Shown piece by piece: positions 55,465 to 64,000 of a DNA stretch of 64,000 nt. Location of the stretch: NCBI RefSeq assembly GCF_016801775.1, contig NZ_CP069004.1, positions 1,798,001-1,862,000 of the forward strand, in the 5' to 3' direction. Within the stretch, counting starts at the first letter, position 1. Each line of letters begins with the position of its first letter. Below the pieces are notes generated by a model, which worked only from the letters and a program-made list of their open reading frames with translations, was not told the DNA's origin and did not search any database. Source of the DNA: Sulfitobacter mediterraneus (GTDB lineage: Bacteria; Pseudomonadota; Alphaproteobacteria; Rhodobacterales; Rhodobacteraceae). Made by a program: the position numbers and the translations under genes.

Positions 55465-56294
55465 CCCAAGTAACCATCCGTGACGTGATTGTCGGCAATG
55501 ATCGCCCCCTGACCGTGATCGCCGGCCCCTGCCAGCTTGAAAGCGAAGATCACGCCCAGATGATTGCCGGCAAAATGAAAGAGGCCTGCGCCGCCGCCGG
55601 GGCGCAGTACATTTTCAAAGCCAGCTATGACAAGGCCAACCGCACTTCGCTGTCTGGCAAACGCGGTTTGGGGATTGATCAGGGCCTCAAGGTGCTGCAG
55701 TCGGTTGGCAAGGCACTGGATGTACCTGTGCTCACGGATGTCCACACCGAGGCCCAATGCGCCATCGCCGCAGATGCGGTGGATGTGCTGCAAATCCCTG
55801 CCTTCCTATGCCGCCAGACCGACATACTTTTGGCCGCAGGCAACACCGGCGCTGCGGTGAATGTGAAAAAGGGCCAATGGCTCGCCCCTTGGGAAATGGG
55901 CAACATCGTCGACAAGATCAAATCGACCGGCAATGAGAAAATCCTGCTGACCGAACGCGGCACCGCCTTTGGCTACAACACATTGGTAACGGACATGCGC
56001 GGCCTGCCGCAGATGGCGCAAACCGGCTATCCGGTGGTGATGGACGCCACGCACGCGGTTGCCAGCCCCGGCGGCAAAGGCACCTCATCGGGCGGGCAGC
56101 GCGAATTTGCCCCGGTGCTGGCCCGCGCGGCCGTGTCTATCGGCGTGGCGGCTGTGTTCCTCGAAACCCACGAAGATCCGGACAACGCGCCCAGCGACGG
56201 CCCCAACATGATCTATCTCGACCAGATGCCCGATCTGATCACCACATTGATGAAGTTTGACGCGCTGGCCAAACAGCACCCCATGACATTTTAA
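55461..56294 (+). CDS. kdsA: 2-dehydro-3-deoxyphosphooctonate aldolase (KDO-8-P synthase)
   Basis: 277 residues, starting inside the kpsE stop (ATGA). KdsA blocks are IAGPCQLES, FKASYDKANRTS, GLKVLQSVGKALDVPVLTDVH, FGYNTLVTDMRGL and VMDATHAVASPGG. It joins arabinose 5-phosphate and phosphoenolpyruvate to KDO-8-phosphate in the cytoplasm. The location behind kpsT-kpsE suggests supply of KDO for a capsule or its lipid anchor as well as for lipopolysaccharide. Confidence 0.96.
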   Translation: MTQVTIRDVIVGNDRPLTVIAGPCQLESEDHAQMIAGKMKEACAAAGAQYIFKASYDKANRTSLSGKRGLGIDQGLKVLQSVGKALDVPVLTDVHTEAQCAIAADAVDVLQIPAFLCRQTDILLAAGNTGAAVNVKKGQWLAPWEMGNIVDKIKSTGNEKILLTERGTAFGYNTLVTDMRGLPQMAQTGYPVVMDATHAVASPGGKGTSSGGQREFAPVLARAAVSIGVAAVFLETHEDPDNAPSDGPNMIYLDQMPDLITTLMKFDALAKQHPMTF

Positions 56295-56318
56295 TCGACC
56301 CAATTTGCGAGATCTGAC

Positions 56319-57815
56319 GTGACAAAACCGGCACCAACCGTGACCCAGAACACCTGGGAATTCCTGCGCGATGCGATGATCACCCCCACGGGGTTCCGCG
56401 AATATGACGCCCGCTGGAAATACCCAGATGACATCAACCTACCCGGCATCACCGCCCTCGGCCTTGGCCTTGGCACCCAGATGCAGCGGCGCGGAATTGA
56501 ACCCGTGATCGCCGTCGGCAACGATTATCGCGACTATTCCCTGTCGATCAAAAACGCGCTGATGCTGGGTCTGATGCAGGCCGGTATCCACGTTAAAGAC
56601 ATCGGTCCGGCCCTGTCGCCCATGGCCTATTTTGCCCAGTTCCACCTGGATGCCCCTGCGGTCGCCATGGTCACGGCCAGCCATAACCCCAACGGCTGGA
56701 CCGGGGTCAAGATGGGCTTTGAACGCCCGCTGACCCATGGCCCCGATGAAATGGCCGAACTGCGTGACATCGTCCTGAACGGAGAAGGCAAACCCCAAAG
56801 CGGCGGCCGTTACGAATTTATCCACGGCGTGCGCGAGGCCTATCTCGACGATCTGGTTGGCGACTTCAAAATGTCCCGCAAGCTCAAGGTCGTCTGCGCC
56901 ACCGGCAACGGCACCGCCTCTGCCTTCGCGCCCGAACTCTTTGCACGCCTCGGCGTCGAAGTTTTGCCCAGCCACAACGCGCTGGATTACACTTTCCCGC
57001 ACTACAACCCAAACCCCGAAGCCATGGAAATGCTCCACGACATGAGCGCCTCGGTCAAAGCATCCGGCGCAGACTTCGCGCTTGGCTTTGACGGCGATGG
57101 CGACCGCTGCGGCGTGGTGGATGACGAAGGTGAGGAAATCTTCGCCGACAAGGTTGGCGTAATCATGGCCCGTGATCTGGCCAAACTCTATCCAAATGCC
57201 ACCTTTGTTGCAGACGTGAAATCAACTGGCCTCTTTGCCTCGGACCCCGAGCTTCAGAAACACGGTATCAAAGCCGACTACTGGAAAACCGGTCATTCCC
57301 ACATGAAGCGCCGGGTGAAAGAGATCGGCGCATTGGCGGGGTTTGAGAAATCCGGCCATTACTTCCTCGCCGAACCCATTGGCCGCGGCTATGACTGCGG
57401 CATGCGCGTCGCGGTCGAGATCTGCAAACTCATGGACCGCAACCCCAACATGTCGATGTCCGACTTGCGCAAGGCCCTGCCGCAAACCTGGGCCACCCCG
57501 ACCATGTCGCCCTATGCCGCGGACACCGAAAAATACGACATCCTCGCACGGCTGGTGGACAGGCTTGTCGCCAAACACGCCGCAGGCGAACAGATCGCAG
57601 GCCGCGCCATCAAAGACGTTGTGACAGTCAACGGCGCCCGTGTGATCCTCGACAACGGCGCATGGGGGCTGATCCGCGCCTCGTCAAACACGCCCAATCT
57701 TGTGGTCGTCTGCGAAAGCCCCGCATCAGAAGCCGAAATGCGCGCAATCTTTAAGGATCTGGATGCCGTGATCCGCACCGAGCAGGGCGTGGGGGATTAC
57801 GACCAAACCATCTGA
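56319..57815 (+). CDS. Phosphomannomutase/phosphoglucomutase
   Basis: 498 residues from a GTG at 56319. It is an alpha-D-phosphohexomutase: the active-site phosphoserine in VTASHNPNGWTG, the metal loop FDGDGDRCGV, the sugar loop around EKSGHYFLAEP and the C-terminal phosphate-binding domain. It interconverts hexose 1- and 6-phosphates to make nucleotide-sugar precursors. It lies 24 nt after kdsA, completing the surface-polysaccharide operon. Confidence 0.93.
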   Translation: MTKPAPTVTQNTWEFLRDAMITPTGFREYDARWKYPDDINLPGITALGLGLGTQMQRRGIEPVIAVGNDYRDYSLSIKNALMLGLMQAGIHVKDIGPALSPMAYFAQFHLDAPAVAMVTASHNPNGWTGVKMGFERPLTHGPDEMAELRDIVLNGEGKPQSGGRYEFIHGVREAYLDDLVGDFKMSRKLKVVCATGNGTASAFAPELFARLGVEVLPSHNALDYTFPHYNPNPEAMEMLHDMSASVKASGADFALGFDGDGDRCGVVDDEGEEIFADKVGVIMARDLAKLYPNATFVADVKSTGLFASDPELQKHGIKADYWKTGHSHMKRRVKEIGALAGFEKSGHYFLAEPIGRGYDCGMRVAVEICKLMDRNPNMSMSDLRKALPQTWATPTMSPYAADTEKYDILARLVDRLVAKHAAGEQIAGRAIKDVVTVNGARVILDNGAWGLIRASSNTPNLVVVCESPASEAEMRAIFKDLDAVIRTEQGVGDYDQTI

Positions 57816-57847
57816 TCCGGCCCTTCTTCATTTGGCCAGAAAAACCT

Positions 57848-57905
57848 CTGGGGGGTTTGGGGGGCAAAGCCCCCCATCCAAATAAATCGAATGCAGCGCA
57901 GCTGC
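57848..57905 (-). repeat. Two-hairpin intergenic element, copy 2 (probable terminator)
   Basis: Directly after the minus-strand trpF stop: hairpin GCAGC-GCA-GCTGC (57893-57905), a TCGATTTATTTGG-type spacer, then hairpin TGGGGGGC-AAA-GCCCCCCA (57858-57876) and AACCCCCCAGAGGTTTTTC. It has the same order and spacing as the copy at 24323-24379. It probably terminates trpF and may also serve the convergent mutase gene. Confidence 0.65.
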
Positions 57906-58553
57906 TCAATCACCATGGGCCGCGGCGCAAAACGCCGCGATCTTGGATACATCTTTCACACCCGGCGCCTGCTCCACTCCGGATGACACATCCACCTGAT
58001 TTGCGCCGGTCATCGCAATCGCCTCTTCCACATTGTCCGGCGTCAATCCTCCGGCCAACATCCATGGCACCGGCCAGCGGCGCCCGGCAATCAAACGCCA
58101 GTCAAAGGCCAACCCGTTGCCGCCGGGCAGCGCAGCGTCTTTCGGCGGCTTGGCATCCACAAGGATCTGATCGGCAACCTGCATATAGGCCTCAAGCGCG
58201 GGCAGATCGCTGGCATCGGCAATCCCGACCGCCTTCATCACCGGCAAGCCATAACGCGCCTTGATCTCAAGAACCCGCGCAGGGCTTTCCTTGCCATGTA
58301 GCTGCAGCATATCAAGCGGGACTTCGGCCAGCAGCCGGTCAAGGAATGCATCCTCTGCATCCACTACCAGCGCCACCTTGCAAATCCCTTCCGGGATCAG
58401 CGCGGCCAACGCCGCAGCATCCGGCAAGGAAATATGGCGGGGAGATTTCTCAAAGAACACCAATCCGACATAGCGCGCGCCCGCCACCACGGCGGCGTCC
58501 AAAGCCGCGCGATCGGTCAGACCGCAGATTTTGACATTTACATGTGCAGGCAT
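57906..58553 (-). CDS. trpF: Phosphoribosylanthranilate isomerase
   Basis: 215 residues. A TIM barrel with the catalytic Cys10 in VKICGLTD, the phosphate loop [10 protein letters not shown] and the catalytic Asp in [10 protein letters not shown]. It isomerises phosphoribosylanthranilate in tryptophan synthesis. It is downstream of lapA and ihfB on the same strand, a common Rhodobacterales order. Confidence 0.95.
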   Translation of the reverse strand: MPAHVNVKICGLTDRAALDAAVVAGARYVGLVFFEKSPRHISLPDAAALAALIPEGICKVALVVDAEDAFLDRLLAEVPLDMLQLHGKESPARVLEIKARYGLPVMKAVGIADASDLPALEAYMQVADQILVDAKPPKDAALPGGNGLAFDWRLIAGRRWPVPWMLAGGLTPDNVEEAIAMTGANQVDVSSGVEQAPGVKDVSKIAAFCAAAHGD

Positions 58554-58561
58554 GATCTGCC

Positions 58562-58912
58562 TCAGCTGGCCTCGTCAAGCAGCGCGAGAACCTCGTCCTT
58601 GCCCTGATGCTTTTCACCCTTGAGTCGGGCGACCTCACGCTCAAGCCGGCGCATTTCGCGGGCCTGCCGTGCCGCTTCGGCACGCTGGCCATATTCGCGG
58701 ATCCATTCCCAGATAAAGCCAACCAACAGGCCGGCGACAATGCTACCAAGGATCACCAGAAACAGCGGCAGTTCGATCTGCGGGTTCACCGCAAACCAAT
58801 GTGACACCTCTGTGGGCAGGATCTTGAGCGGCACAATCGCACGATTGGCCAGCGCAACAGAGATGAGCGCCACCGCAAAGATGGCAATACAAAAATAGCG
58901 AACGTAACGCAT
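58562..58912 (-). CDS. lapA: LapA-family membrane protein (DUF1049)
   Basis: 116 residues. Two membrane helices (about residues 5-23 and 48-68: [20 protein letters not shown]) are followed by a cytoplasmic coiled coil ([20 protein letters not shown]). The family resembles LapA, which helps lipopolysaccharide assembly with LapB. Its start touches the ihfB stop, and trpF follows after 8 nt. Confidence 0.88.
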   Translation of the reverse strand: MRYVRYFCIAIFAVALISVALANRAIVPLKILPTEVSHWFAVNPQIELPLFLVILGSIVAGLLVGFIWEWIREYGQRAEAARQAREMRRLEREVARLKGEKHQGKDEVLALLDEAS

Positions 58913-59196
58913 CAGGCTTTCCCGTTTAACCGATCCCGCAGCAGCTTGCCGGTTTTGAAGAAGGGCACATGTTTTTCCTCAACATTGACCGCTTCGCCGG
59001 TGCGCGGGTTACGGCCCACTCTGGCATCCCGCTTCTTGACGGAAAACGCGCCAAATCCGCGCAGCTCAACACGGTCGCCCTGCGCCATCGCGCTGGTGAT
59101 CTCGTCAAAGATGGTATTCACGATCCGCTCAACATCGCGTTGGTACAAATGTGGATTGTCGTCTGCAATTTTCTGGATCAGTTCTGACCGGATCAT
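58912..59196 (-). CDS. ihfB: Integration host factor beta subunit
   Basis: 94 residues of the HU/IHF fold: [20 protein letters not shown], the dimer core [14 protein letters not shown] and the DNA-bending arm [12 protein letters not shown]. With IhfA it bends DNA in transcription, replication and recombination, and could also serve the integrase of the left element. It is downstream of rpsA and upstream of lapA. Confidence 0.95.
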   Translation of the reverse strand: MIRSELIQKIADDNPHLYQRDVERIVNTIFDEITSAMAQGDRVELRGFGAFSVKKRDARVGRNPRTGEAVNVEEKHVPFFKTGKLLRDRLNGKA

Positions 59197-59411
59197 CGAA
59201 TTATCCCCCCCGAGACGTCTATATGTTTTTTTGCTGCTAAAAGACGACTATAGGAAGAAACCTTTCAATCGGGAAGTGATCCTTGCGCCCCCCGGTCGGG
59301 TTTTTTCGGCAGAAGGCACTGTTTTCAGGCAATTTTCCGCTGGCTCATCGGGCGTTTTGGCTATTCTGGCTGGAAATTGCGCCCTTCATCCATCTTCAGA
59401 TCCGGGCGATT

Positions 59412-59448
59412 CGCAAAAAATAGCCCCGCAACATGCGCTGCGGGGCCA
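59412..59448 (-). terminator. Intrinsic terminator of rpsA
   Basis: GCCCCGCA (59423-59430) pairs with TGCGGGGC (59439-59446) around an 8-nt loop. On the minus strand it is followed by TATTTTTT. It lies 32 nt after the rpsA stop and separates rpsA from ihfB. Confidence 0.92.
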
Positions 59449-59477
59449 CCTTAATCTATGCAATGGGATCTAGCAGA

Positions 59478-61151
59478 TCACTCGTCGCCCTTCAGCGCCG
59501 CACCAAGAATATCACCCAAGGATGCGCCGGAATCGGAGGAACCATACTGTTCAACCGCTTCTTTCTCTTCGGCGATTTCGCGGGCCTTGATGGACACGCC
59601 CAAACGGTGTGCCTTGGCGTCCACGTTGGTGATGCGCACGTCAACCTTGTCACCGACCGAGAAACGCTCTGGGCGCTGCTCTGCACGGTCACGGGACAGA
59701 TCGGAGCGACGGATGAAGGATTTCATACCTTCATATTCCACTTCGATCCCGCCCTCTTCGATCGAGGTCACGTTCACGGTCACGATGGAGCCGCGCTTCA
59801 CGCCGCCAACCGCTTCTGCGAACTTGTCGCCACCGACGCCTTTGATGGAGAGCGAGATACGCTCTTTCTCAACGTCAACCTCGGAGACAACGGCCTGAAC
59901 CATGTCGCCCTTGCGGTAGTTCTGGATCGCGTCTTCGCCGCGCTCGTCCCAGCTGAGGTCAGACAGGTGCACCATGCCGTCGATGTCGCCTGGCAGGCCA
60001 ACAAACAGACCGAATTCGGTGATGTTTTTGACTTCGCCTTCAACTTCTGTGCCTTCAGGGTGTGTTTCTGCAAACACTTCCCATGGGTTGCGCATGGTCT
60101 GCTTGAGACCAAGGGAAACGCGGCGCTTGGCACCGTCGATTTCCAGAACCATGACTTCGACTTCCTGAGATGTGGAAACGATCTTGCCTGGGTGTACGTT
60201 CTTTTTGGTCCAGGACATTTCGGACACGTGAACGAGACCTTCAACACCGGGCTCCAACTCAACAAAGGCACCGTAATCGGTGATGTTGGTCACGCGGCCA
60301 GTGTGCGAGGATTCCAGCGGGTATTTCGCGGCAACCAGATCCCATGGATCTTCTTGCAACTGCTTCATGCCCAAGGAGATACGATGTGTCTCTTTGTTGA
60401 TCTTGATGACCTGAACCTTGATGGTTTCGCCAATTGTCAGGATCTCGGATGGGTGGTTCACACGGCGCCACGCCATGTCTGTGACGTGCAGCAAGCCGTC
60501 AACACCGCCCAAATCAACAAACGCACCATATTCGGTGATGTTCTTGACCACACCGTCAACAGTCTGACCTTCGGTCAGGTTGCCGATCACTTCGGCACGC
60601 TGCTCGGCACGGGATTCTTCGAGGATCGCACGACGCGAGACAACGATGTTGCCACGGCGACGGTCCATCTTCAGAACCTGGAATGGCTGCTTGAGACCCA
60701 TCAATGGGCCGGCATCGCGCACGGGGCGCACATCAACCTGAGAGCCGGGCAGGAACGCAACCGCGCCGCCCAGATCAACGGTAAAGCCACCTTTGACGCG
60801 GCCAAAGATCGCGCCTTCGACACGCTCTTCTGCGGCATAGGCTTTTTCCAGACGATCCCATGCTTCTTCGCGGCGGGCCATCTCACGAGAAATAACCGCT
60901 TCACCGCGGGAGTTTTCGACCTGACGCAGGAAGACTTCTACCTCGTCGCCGACTTCAACTTTGGGAGCTTCGCCTGGTTCGGCAAATTCTTTCAGCTCAA
61001 CGCGGCCTTCCATCTTGTAGCCTACGTCGATGATGGCCTGGCCCGCTTCGATCGCGATCACCTTGCCTTTAACTACGGAACCCTCTTCGGGGGTGTCCAT
61101 TTCGAAGCTTTCGTTCAAGAGTGCTTCAAACTCGTCCATCATATTCGCCAT
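59478..61151 (-). CDS. rpsA: 30S ribosomal protein S1
   Basis: 557 residues from the ATG at 61149-61151; the frame runs 33 codons further upstream without similarity. Six S1 RNA-binding repeats are visible, with cores such as NITEYGAFVDLGGVDGLLHVTD, NITDYGAFVELEPGVEGLVHVSE and NITEFGLFVGLPGDIDGMVHLSD. It binds mRNA leaders on the 30S subunit. It is followed by a strong terminator and preceded by cmk. Confidence 0.97.
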   Translation of the reverse strand: MANMMDEFEALLNESFEMDTPEEGSVVKGKVIAIEAGQAIIDVGYKMEGRVELKEFAEPGEAPKVEVGDEVEVFLRQVENSRGEAVISREMARREEAWDRLEKAYAAEERVEGAIFGRVKGGFTVDLGGAVAFLPGSQVDVRPVRDAGPLMGLKQPFQVLKMDRRRGNIVVSRRAILEESRAEQRAEVIGNLTEGQTVDGVVKNITEYGAFVDLGGVDGLLHVTDMAWRRVNHPSEILTIGETIKVQVIKINKETHRISLGMKQLQEDPWDLVAAKYPLESSHTGRVTNITDYGAFVELEPGVEGLVHVSEMSWTKKNVHPGKIVSTSQEVEVMVLEIDGAKRRVSLGLKQTMRNPWEVFAETHPEGTEVEGEVKNITEFGLFVGLPGDIDGMVHLSDLSWDERGEDAIQNYRKGDMVQAVVSEVDVEKERISLSIKGVGGDKFAEAVGGVKRGSIVTVNVTSIEEGGIEVEYEGMKSFIRRSDLSRDRAEQRPERFSVGDKVDVRITNVDAKAHRLGVSIKAREIAEEKEAVEQYGSSDSGASLGDILGAALKGDE

Positions 61152-61484
61152 GTAGCGTATTTTTCCTAATCTAGACTTGTTTTCTGGCCGTGCGGTTGTC
61201 TCCGCCGGTCTTGGAATGAAATTGGTCTGCCGCACGGGCATCAAACACAAACGAAAGAGGGCCGGTTGAAACCGACCCTGCCCGCAAATTGTGTCCGAAG
61301 CTGTATCCGCCCCTTAGACAGACGCGCGTATAGGCCAAATACCCCTGCACTGCAAGGGCCAAAGCCCCATTTGTCTGCCCCGGCGCTGTGCCAATGGGCC
61401 GGTCCGATCACCGGTTTCCAGCCGCGCCGCTGCCCGAGCGCAAAAAATCCGGAATTTAGGGCCCGATGCCTTTCATGAAATCGC
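61152..61484 (-). promoter_or_regulatory. cmk-rpsA intergenic region with a GC hairpin, leader or terminator
   Basis: 333 bases without a gene. On the minus strand AGGGTCGG (61279-61272) pairs with CCGGCCCT (61265-61258), including one G-U pair, around TTTCAA, and is followed by CTCTTTCGTTTGTGTTTG. This is either the cmk terminator or a hairpin in a long rpsA leader, 107 nt before the rpsA ATG. The rpsA promoter should be in this region. Confidence 0.45.
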
Positions 61485-62123
61485 CTATGCTCTGTTGTCT
61501 GGCATTCGATCCAGAACCTTCTGGATCAAGGCAACGACTTCCGCCACTGCATCGGCTATCGCCATATTCGATGTATCGATCCGCACCGCATCCGTCGCCG
61601 GTTTCAGTGGCGCATCGGCGCGTCCCATATCCCGCGCATCCCGCGCCAGCACATCTTTCAACACCTCTTCCGGCGTCACATCCATGCCCTTGCCTGCCAG
61701 CTCAGCATAGCGGCGTTCGGCACGTATTTCGGCATCTGCGGTGACAAACAGTTTTACCTGCGCCTGCGGGCAAATCACCGTCCCGATGTCGCGCCCATCC
61801 AGAACCGCACCGCCTGCCCGCGCCGCAAAACTGCGCTGAAAATCGATCAAAGCCGCCCGCACTTCGGGAATCGCCGCAACCCGGCTGGCCTCCTGCGCCA
61901 CAGAGGGGCGGCGCAGATCGTCATGCTCCAGATCCCCCGGCACCAGCGCCCGCGCGGCCTCTTGAGGCGGCTGCCCCTGCAAGGTTTTCGCCGCAACCGC
62001 CCGATACAGCAAACCGGTGTCCAGATGCGCAAAACCGAAATGCGCTGCCACGGCCTTGGAAATTGTGCCTTTGCCAGAGGCCGCAGGCCCGTCAATTGCC
62101 ACGGTAAAGCCGTTTGTTGTCAT
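61485..62123 (-). CDS. cmk: Cytidylate kinase
   Basis: 212 residues from the ATG at 62121-62123, overlapping the stop of the upstream membrane protein gene (ATGA). The frame is open far upstream but only in the shadow of that gene. P-loop [36 protein letters not shown] and [13 protein letters not shown] are CMP kinase signatures. It phosphorylates CMP and dCMP. It is the last gene of aroA - membrane protein - cmk. Confidence 0.96.
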   Translation of the reverse strand: MTTNGFTVAIDGPAASGKGTISKAVAAHFGFAHLDTGLLYRAVAAKTLQGQPPQEAARALVPGDLEHDDLRRPSVAQEASRVAAIPEVRAALIDFQRSFAARAGGAVLDGRDIGTVICPQAQVKLFVTADAEIRAERRYAELAGKGMDVTPEEVLKDVLARDARDMGRADAPLKPATDAVRIDTSNMAIADAVAEVVALIQKVLDRMPDNRA

Positions 62124-62635
62124 AACCCGCTCCTTGCGCGTTGTTTTGGTGCCCATCGCCATGCCCAAAGACAAATGGCACATGCCAGCGCGAGAAAGCT
62201 CCATTTCGCCATAGTGAACCCGCTGGCTAGCGTCACCGTTTCTGCATCCAACGCCGCACTGTGCAACATATCGGCCACCAAGGCATTCTCTACCAGATCC
62301 ATCACCAGATAAGCCGCAGGAATGATGAGTAACGACAGGCGCATTGCCGGATGAACCCCAGGTGCCTGCCCCCAAAGAACCCCCGACAGAAAAAACGTCA
62401 GAAGCACCGGAAACACGGTATCCAGCCAGCGAAACCATCCCAGATAGAGCTGCTTTTGCCCCGCATCCAGCATACCCAGATAGGCCTGCGCCTCTGCCAG
62501 AGTATATCCGCCAAGTCGGCTGTCAAAAATCAGCGCCCCGTCTGGCTCCAACCACCCTTTCGACAATGCCGCCAACACCAGAAAAAGCACAAGCGAGATC
62601 GCGCAGGACAGTTTGACCAAACGGCCCAGCGTCAT
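62120..62635 (-). CDS. Small four-helix membrane protein
   Basis: 171 residues with about four membrane segments: [57 protein letters not shown] and the C-terminal [17 protein letters not shown]. No motif that I can link to an activity. It starts inside the aroA stop and ends inside the cmk start, so all three are translationally coupled. Confidence 0.8.
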   Translation of the reverse strand: MTLGRLVKLSCAISLVLFLVLAALSKGWLEPDGALIFDSRLGGYTLAEAQAYLGMLDAGQKQLYLGWFRWLDTVFPVLLTFFLSGVLWGQAPGVHPAMRLSLLIIPAAYLVMDLVENALVADMLHSAALDAETVTLASGFTMAKWSFLALACAICLWAWRWAPKQRARSGL

Positions 62636-63987
62636 CAGCCCGCGTTGCGCGTCACCTGCGCACCCAGCTGTTGCATCAACGGTTCAAAAATCGGGAATGA
62701 TGTGGCGATCGGCCCGCCGTCATCCAACTGCACCGGCTGCTGCGACGCCATGCCCAGGATCATGAATGACATCGCAATCCGGTGATCGAGATGGCTGGCG
62801 CAGGTCGCTCCGCCAGGCACATTGCCGTGACCGCGCCCGGTGACGATCCACCAGTCGGGTCCATCCTCAACCTCAATGCCATTGGCCCGCAAACCCGTGG
62901 CCATCGCGTCAATCCGGTCGCTTTCCTTCACGCGCAGCTCTTTCACACCGCGCATCACAGTCTGCCCTTCGGCAAAGGCGGCAACAACCGACAATACCGG
63001 ATACTCATCAATCATCGACGCGGCACGTTCCGGTGGCACTTCGATCCCCTTGAGGTTCGGCGAAAACCGCGCCCGCAGATCGGCAACCGGCTCACCGCCC
63101 TCTTCGCGCTCATTCTCGTAGGTCAGATCCGCACCCATCTCGCGCAGCGTGGTAAAGACACCGGCCCGCGTCGGGTTCAACCCGATCCCCGGCACCAGGA
63201 CATCCGACCCCGGCACGATCAGCGCGGCACAAACCGGAAAGGCCGCCGAAGACGGATCACGCGGCACATCAATATGCTGAGGCTTTAACTCGGGCTGCCC
63301 CGTCAGGGTGATCACACGCCCTTCGTCTGTCTGTTCTACCGTGATCTCTGCGCCAAAACCGGCCAGCATCCGCTCCGTGTGGTCGCGTGTTGCTTCGGCC
63401 TCAACCACCACGGTTTGACCCGGCGTGTTCAACCCGGCCAGCAAGACCGCTGATTTGACCTGCGCCGACGGCACCGGCACCTCGTAACGCACAGGCACAG
63501 GATCACCTGCCCCCACCAATGTCATCGGCAAACGTCCACCCTTGCGGCCCACGGACTGACAACCAAACAGCGCCAAAGGGTCGGTGATCCGGGCCATGGG
63601 CCGGCCGTTCAAACTGGCATCCCCTGTAAAGGTCGCCGTGATCGGTGATGTCGCCATTGCCCCCATGATCAGCCGCACCCCGGTGCCGGAATTGCCGCAA
63701 TCGATCACGTTCTCAGGCTCGGCGAAACCGCCCACGCCAACCCCATGTACCGACCAGGATCCGCCGCCGTGATCCGTCACCTCTGCGCCGAAGGCCCGCA
63801 TGGCCTTGGCCGTATCAAGCACGTCCTGCCCTTCCAGCAATCCGGTGATCGTGGTCTCGCCCACCGCCATTGCACCCAAAATCAATGATCTGTGCGAAAT
63901 CGACTTGTCACCTGGTACCTCGGCCACGCCGGACAGAGGCCCACAGGCGGTAGAAGTCATGGGAATGGGGGCACCGTGGCTCGACAT
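62635..63987 (-). CDS. aroA: 5-enolpyruvylshikimate 3-phosphate synthase, class II
   Basis: 450 residues; the [10 protein letters not shown] start resembles that of CP4 EPSPS, supporting the ATG at 63985-63987. Class II motifs are all present: GDKS (26-29), SAQVK, RDHTE and NPTR. Also visible are KESDRID and [10 protein letters not shown]. It makes EPSP from shikimate 3-phosphate and phosphoenolpyruvate in aromatic amino acid synthesis. At the position of Ala100 in CP4 (CGNSGTG here) it has Gly101. The upstream promoter is cut by the window edge. Confidence 0.96.
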   Translation of the reverse strand: MSSHGAPIPMTSTACGPLSGVAEVPGDKSISHRSLILGAMAVGETTITGLLEGQDVLDTAKAMRAFGAEVTDHGGGSWSVHGVGVGGFAEPENVIDCGNSGTGVRLIMGAMATSPITATFTGDASLNGRPMARITDPLALFGCQSVGRKGGRLPMTLVGAGDPVPVRYEVPVPSAQVKSAVLLAGLNTPGQTVVVEAEATRDHTERMLAGFGAEITVEQTDEGRVITLTGQPELKPQHIDVPRDPSSAAFPVCAALIVPGSDVLVPGIGLNPTRAGVFTTLREMGADLTYENEREEGGEPVADLRARFSPNLKGIEVPPERAASMIDEYPVLSVVAAFAEGQTVMRGVKELRVKESDRIDAMATGLRANGIEVEDGPDWWIVTGRGHGNVPGGATCASHLDHRIAMSFMILGMASQQPVQLDDGGPIATSFPIFEPLMQQLGAQVTRNAG

Positions 63988-64000
63988 GTTAGCGTCCTTA

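Noticed and set aside
59433..61169. 578-codon open frame antisense to rpsA
   Set aside because: Shadow of the repetitive S1 gene; no start signal or recognisable domain.

Overview
The window looks like chromosomal DNA from a Rhodobacterales (Roseobacter-group) alphaproteobacterium carrying an integrated mobile element at its left end. Host signs are GC-rich coding sequence, a gcrA cell-cycle regulator, phosphatidylcholine synthase, an opgC-opgG-opgH glucan cluster, a monomeric NADP isocitrate dehydrogenase, a class II (CP4-type) aroA, and the order trpF-lapA-ihfB-rpsA-cmk-aroA. These assignments rest on reading motifs and family resemblance; no database search was run.

Positions 1 to about 11.7 kb are an integrative element. 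It has a P4-type tyrosine integrase next to the 3' end of a tRNA-Phe gene, a translationally coupled unknown gene, an AlpA-type regulator, a small unknown gene and a prim-pol/SF3-helicase replication protein. Its cargo looks like a conflict or defence module: a ComEC-like metallo-beta-lactamase-fold hydrolase followed in the same direction by a BON-CHAT (caspase-like) protein, and, convergent with them, a subtilisin-like S8 protease cut by the window edge. A decayed IS256-type transposase lies between replication genes and cargo. The far end of the element and any partner of the S8 protease are outside the window.

From 11.7 to 29.5 kb come housekeeping genes: yacG, a short RNase E/G, maf and infA; a nitrilase-family enzyme; a LysR regulator with a cobB sirtuin; a periplasmic copper chaperone pair; rpmB; pcs; an MFS exporter behind a 16-bp palindrome; ogt; ileS; a ycjX-GNAT-ycjF operon; truA; and gnd. 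From 29.8 to 42.4 kb are icd (monomeric), a Nudix enzyme, a Pit phosphate transporter with a Pho-box-like repeat, an argD-argF-panE operon, an EamA exporter, gcrA with a hairpin in its leader, and a coupled ThDP-enzyme/CoA-transferase pair.

From 42.6 to 64 kb are a TPR protein, the osmoregulated periplasmic glucan operon opgC-opgG-opgH, rhodanese and YHS proteins, an SseB-like protein and a UDG-family protein, an arsR-arsP pair with two inverted repeats in its promoter, and a capsule/KDO operon (kpsT, a kpsE-like gene with a long proline-rich N terminus, kdsA, phosphomannomutase). The window ends in trpF, lapA, ihfB, rpsA, cmk, a small membrane protein and aroA. The only RNA gene I see is tRNA-Phe, and I see no CRISPR array.
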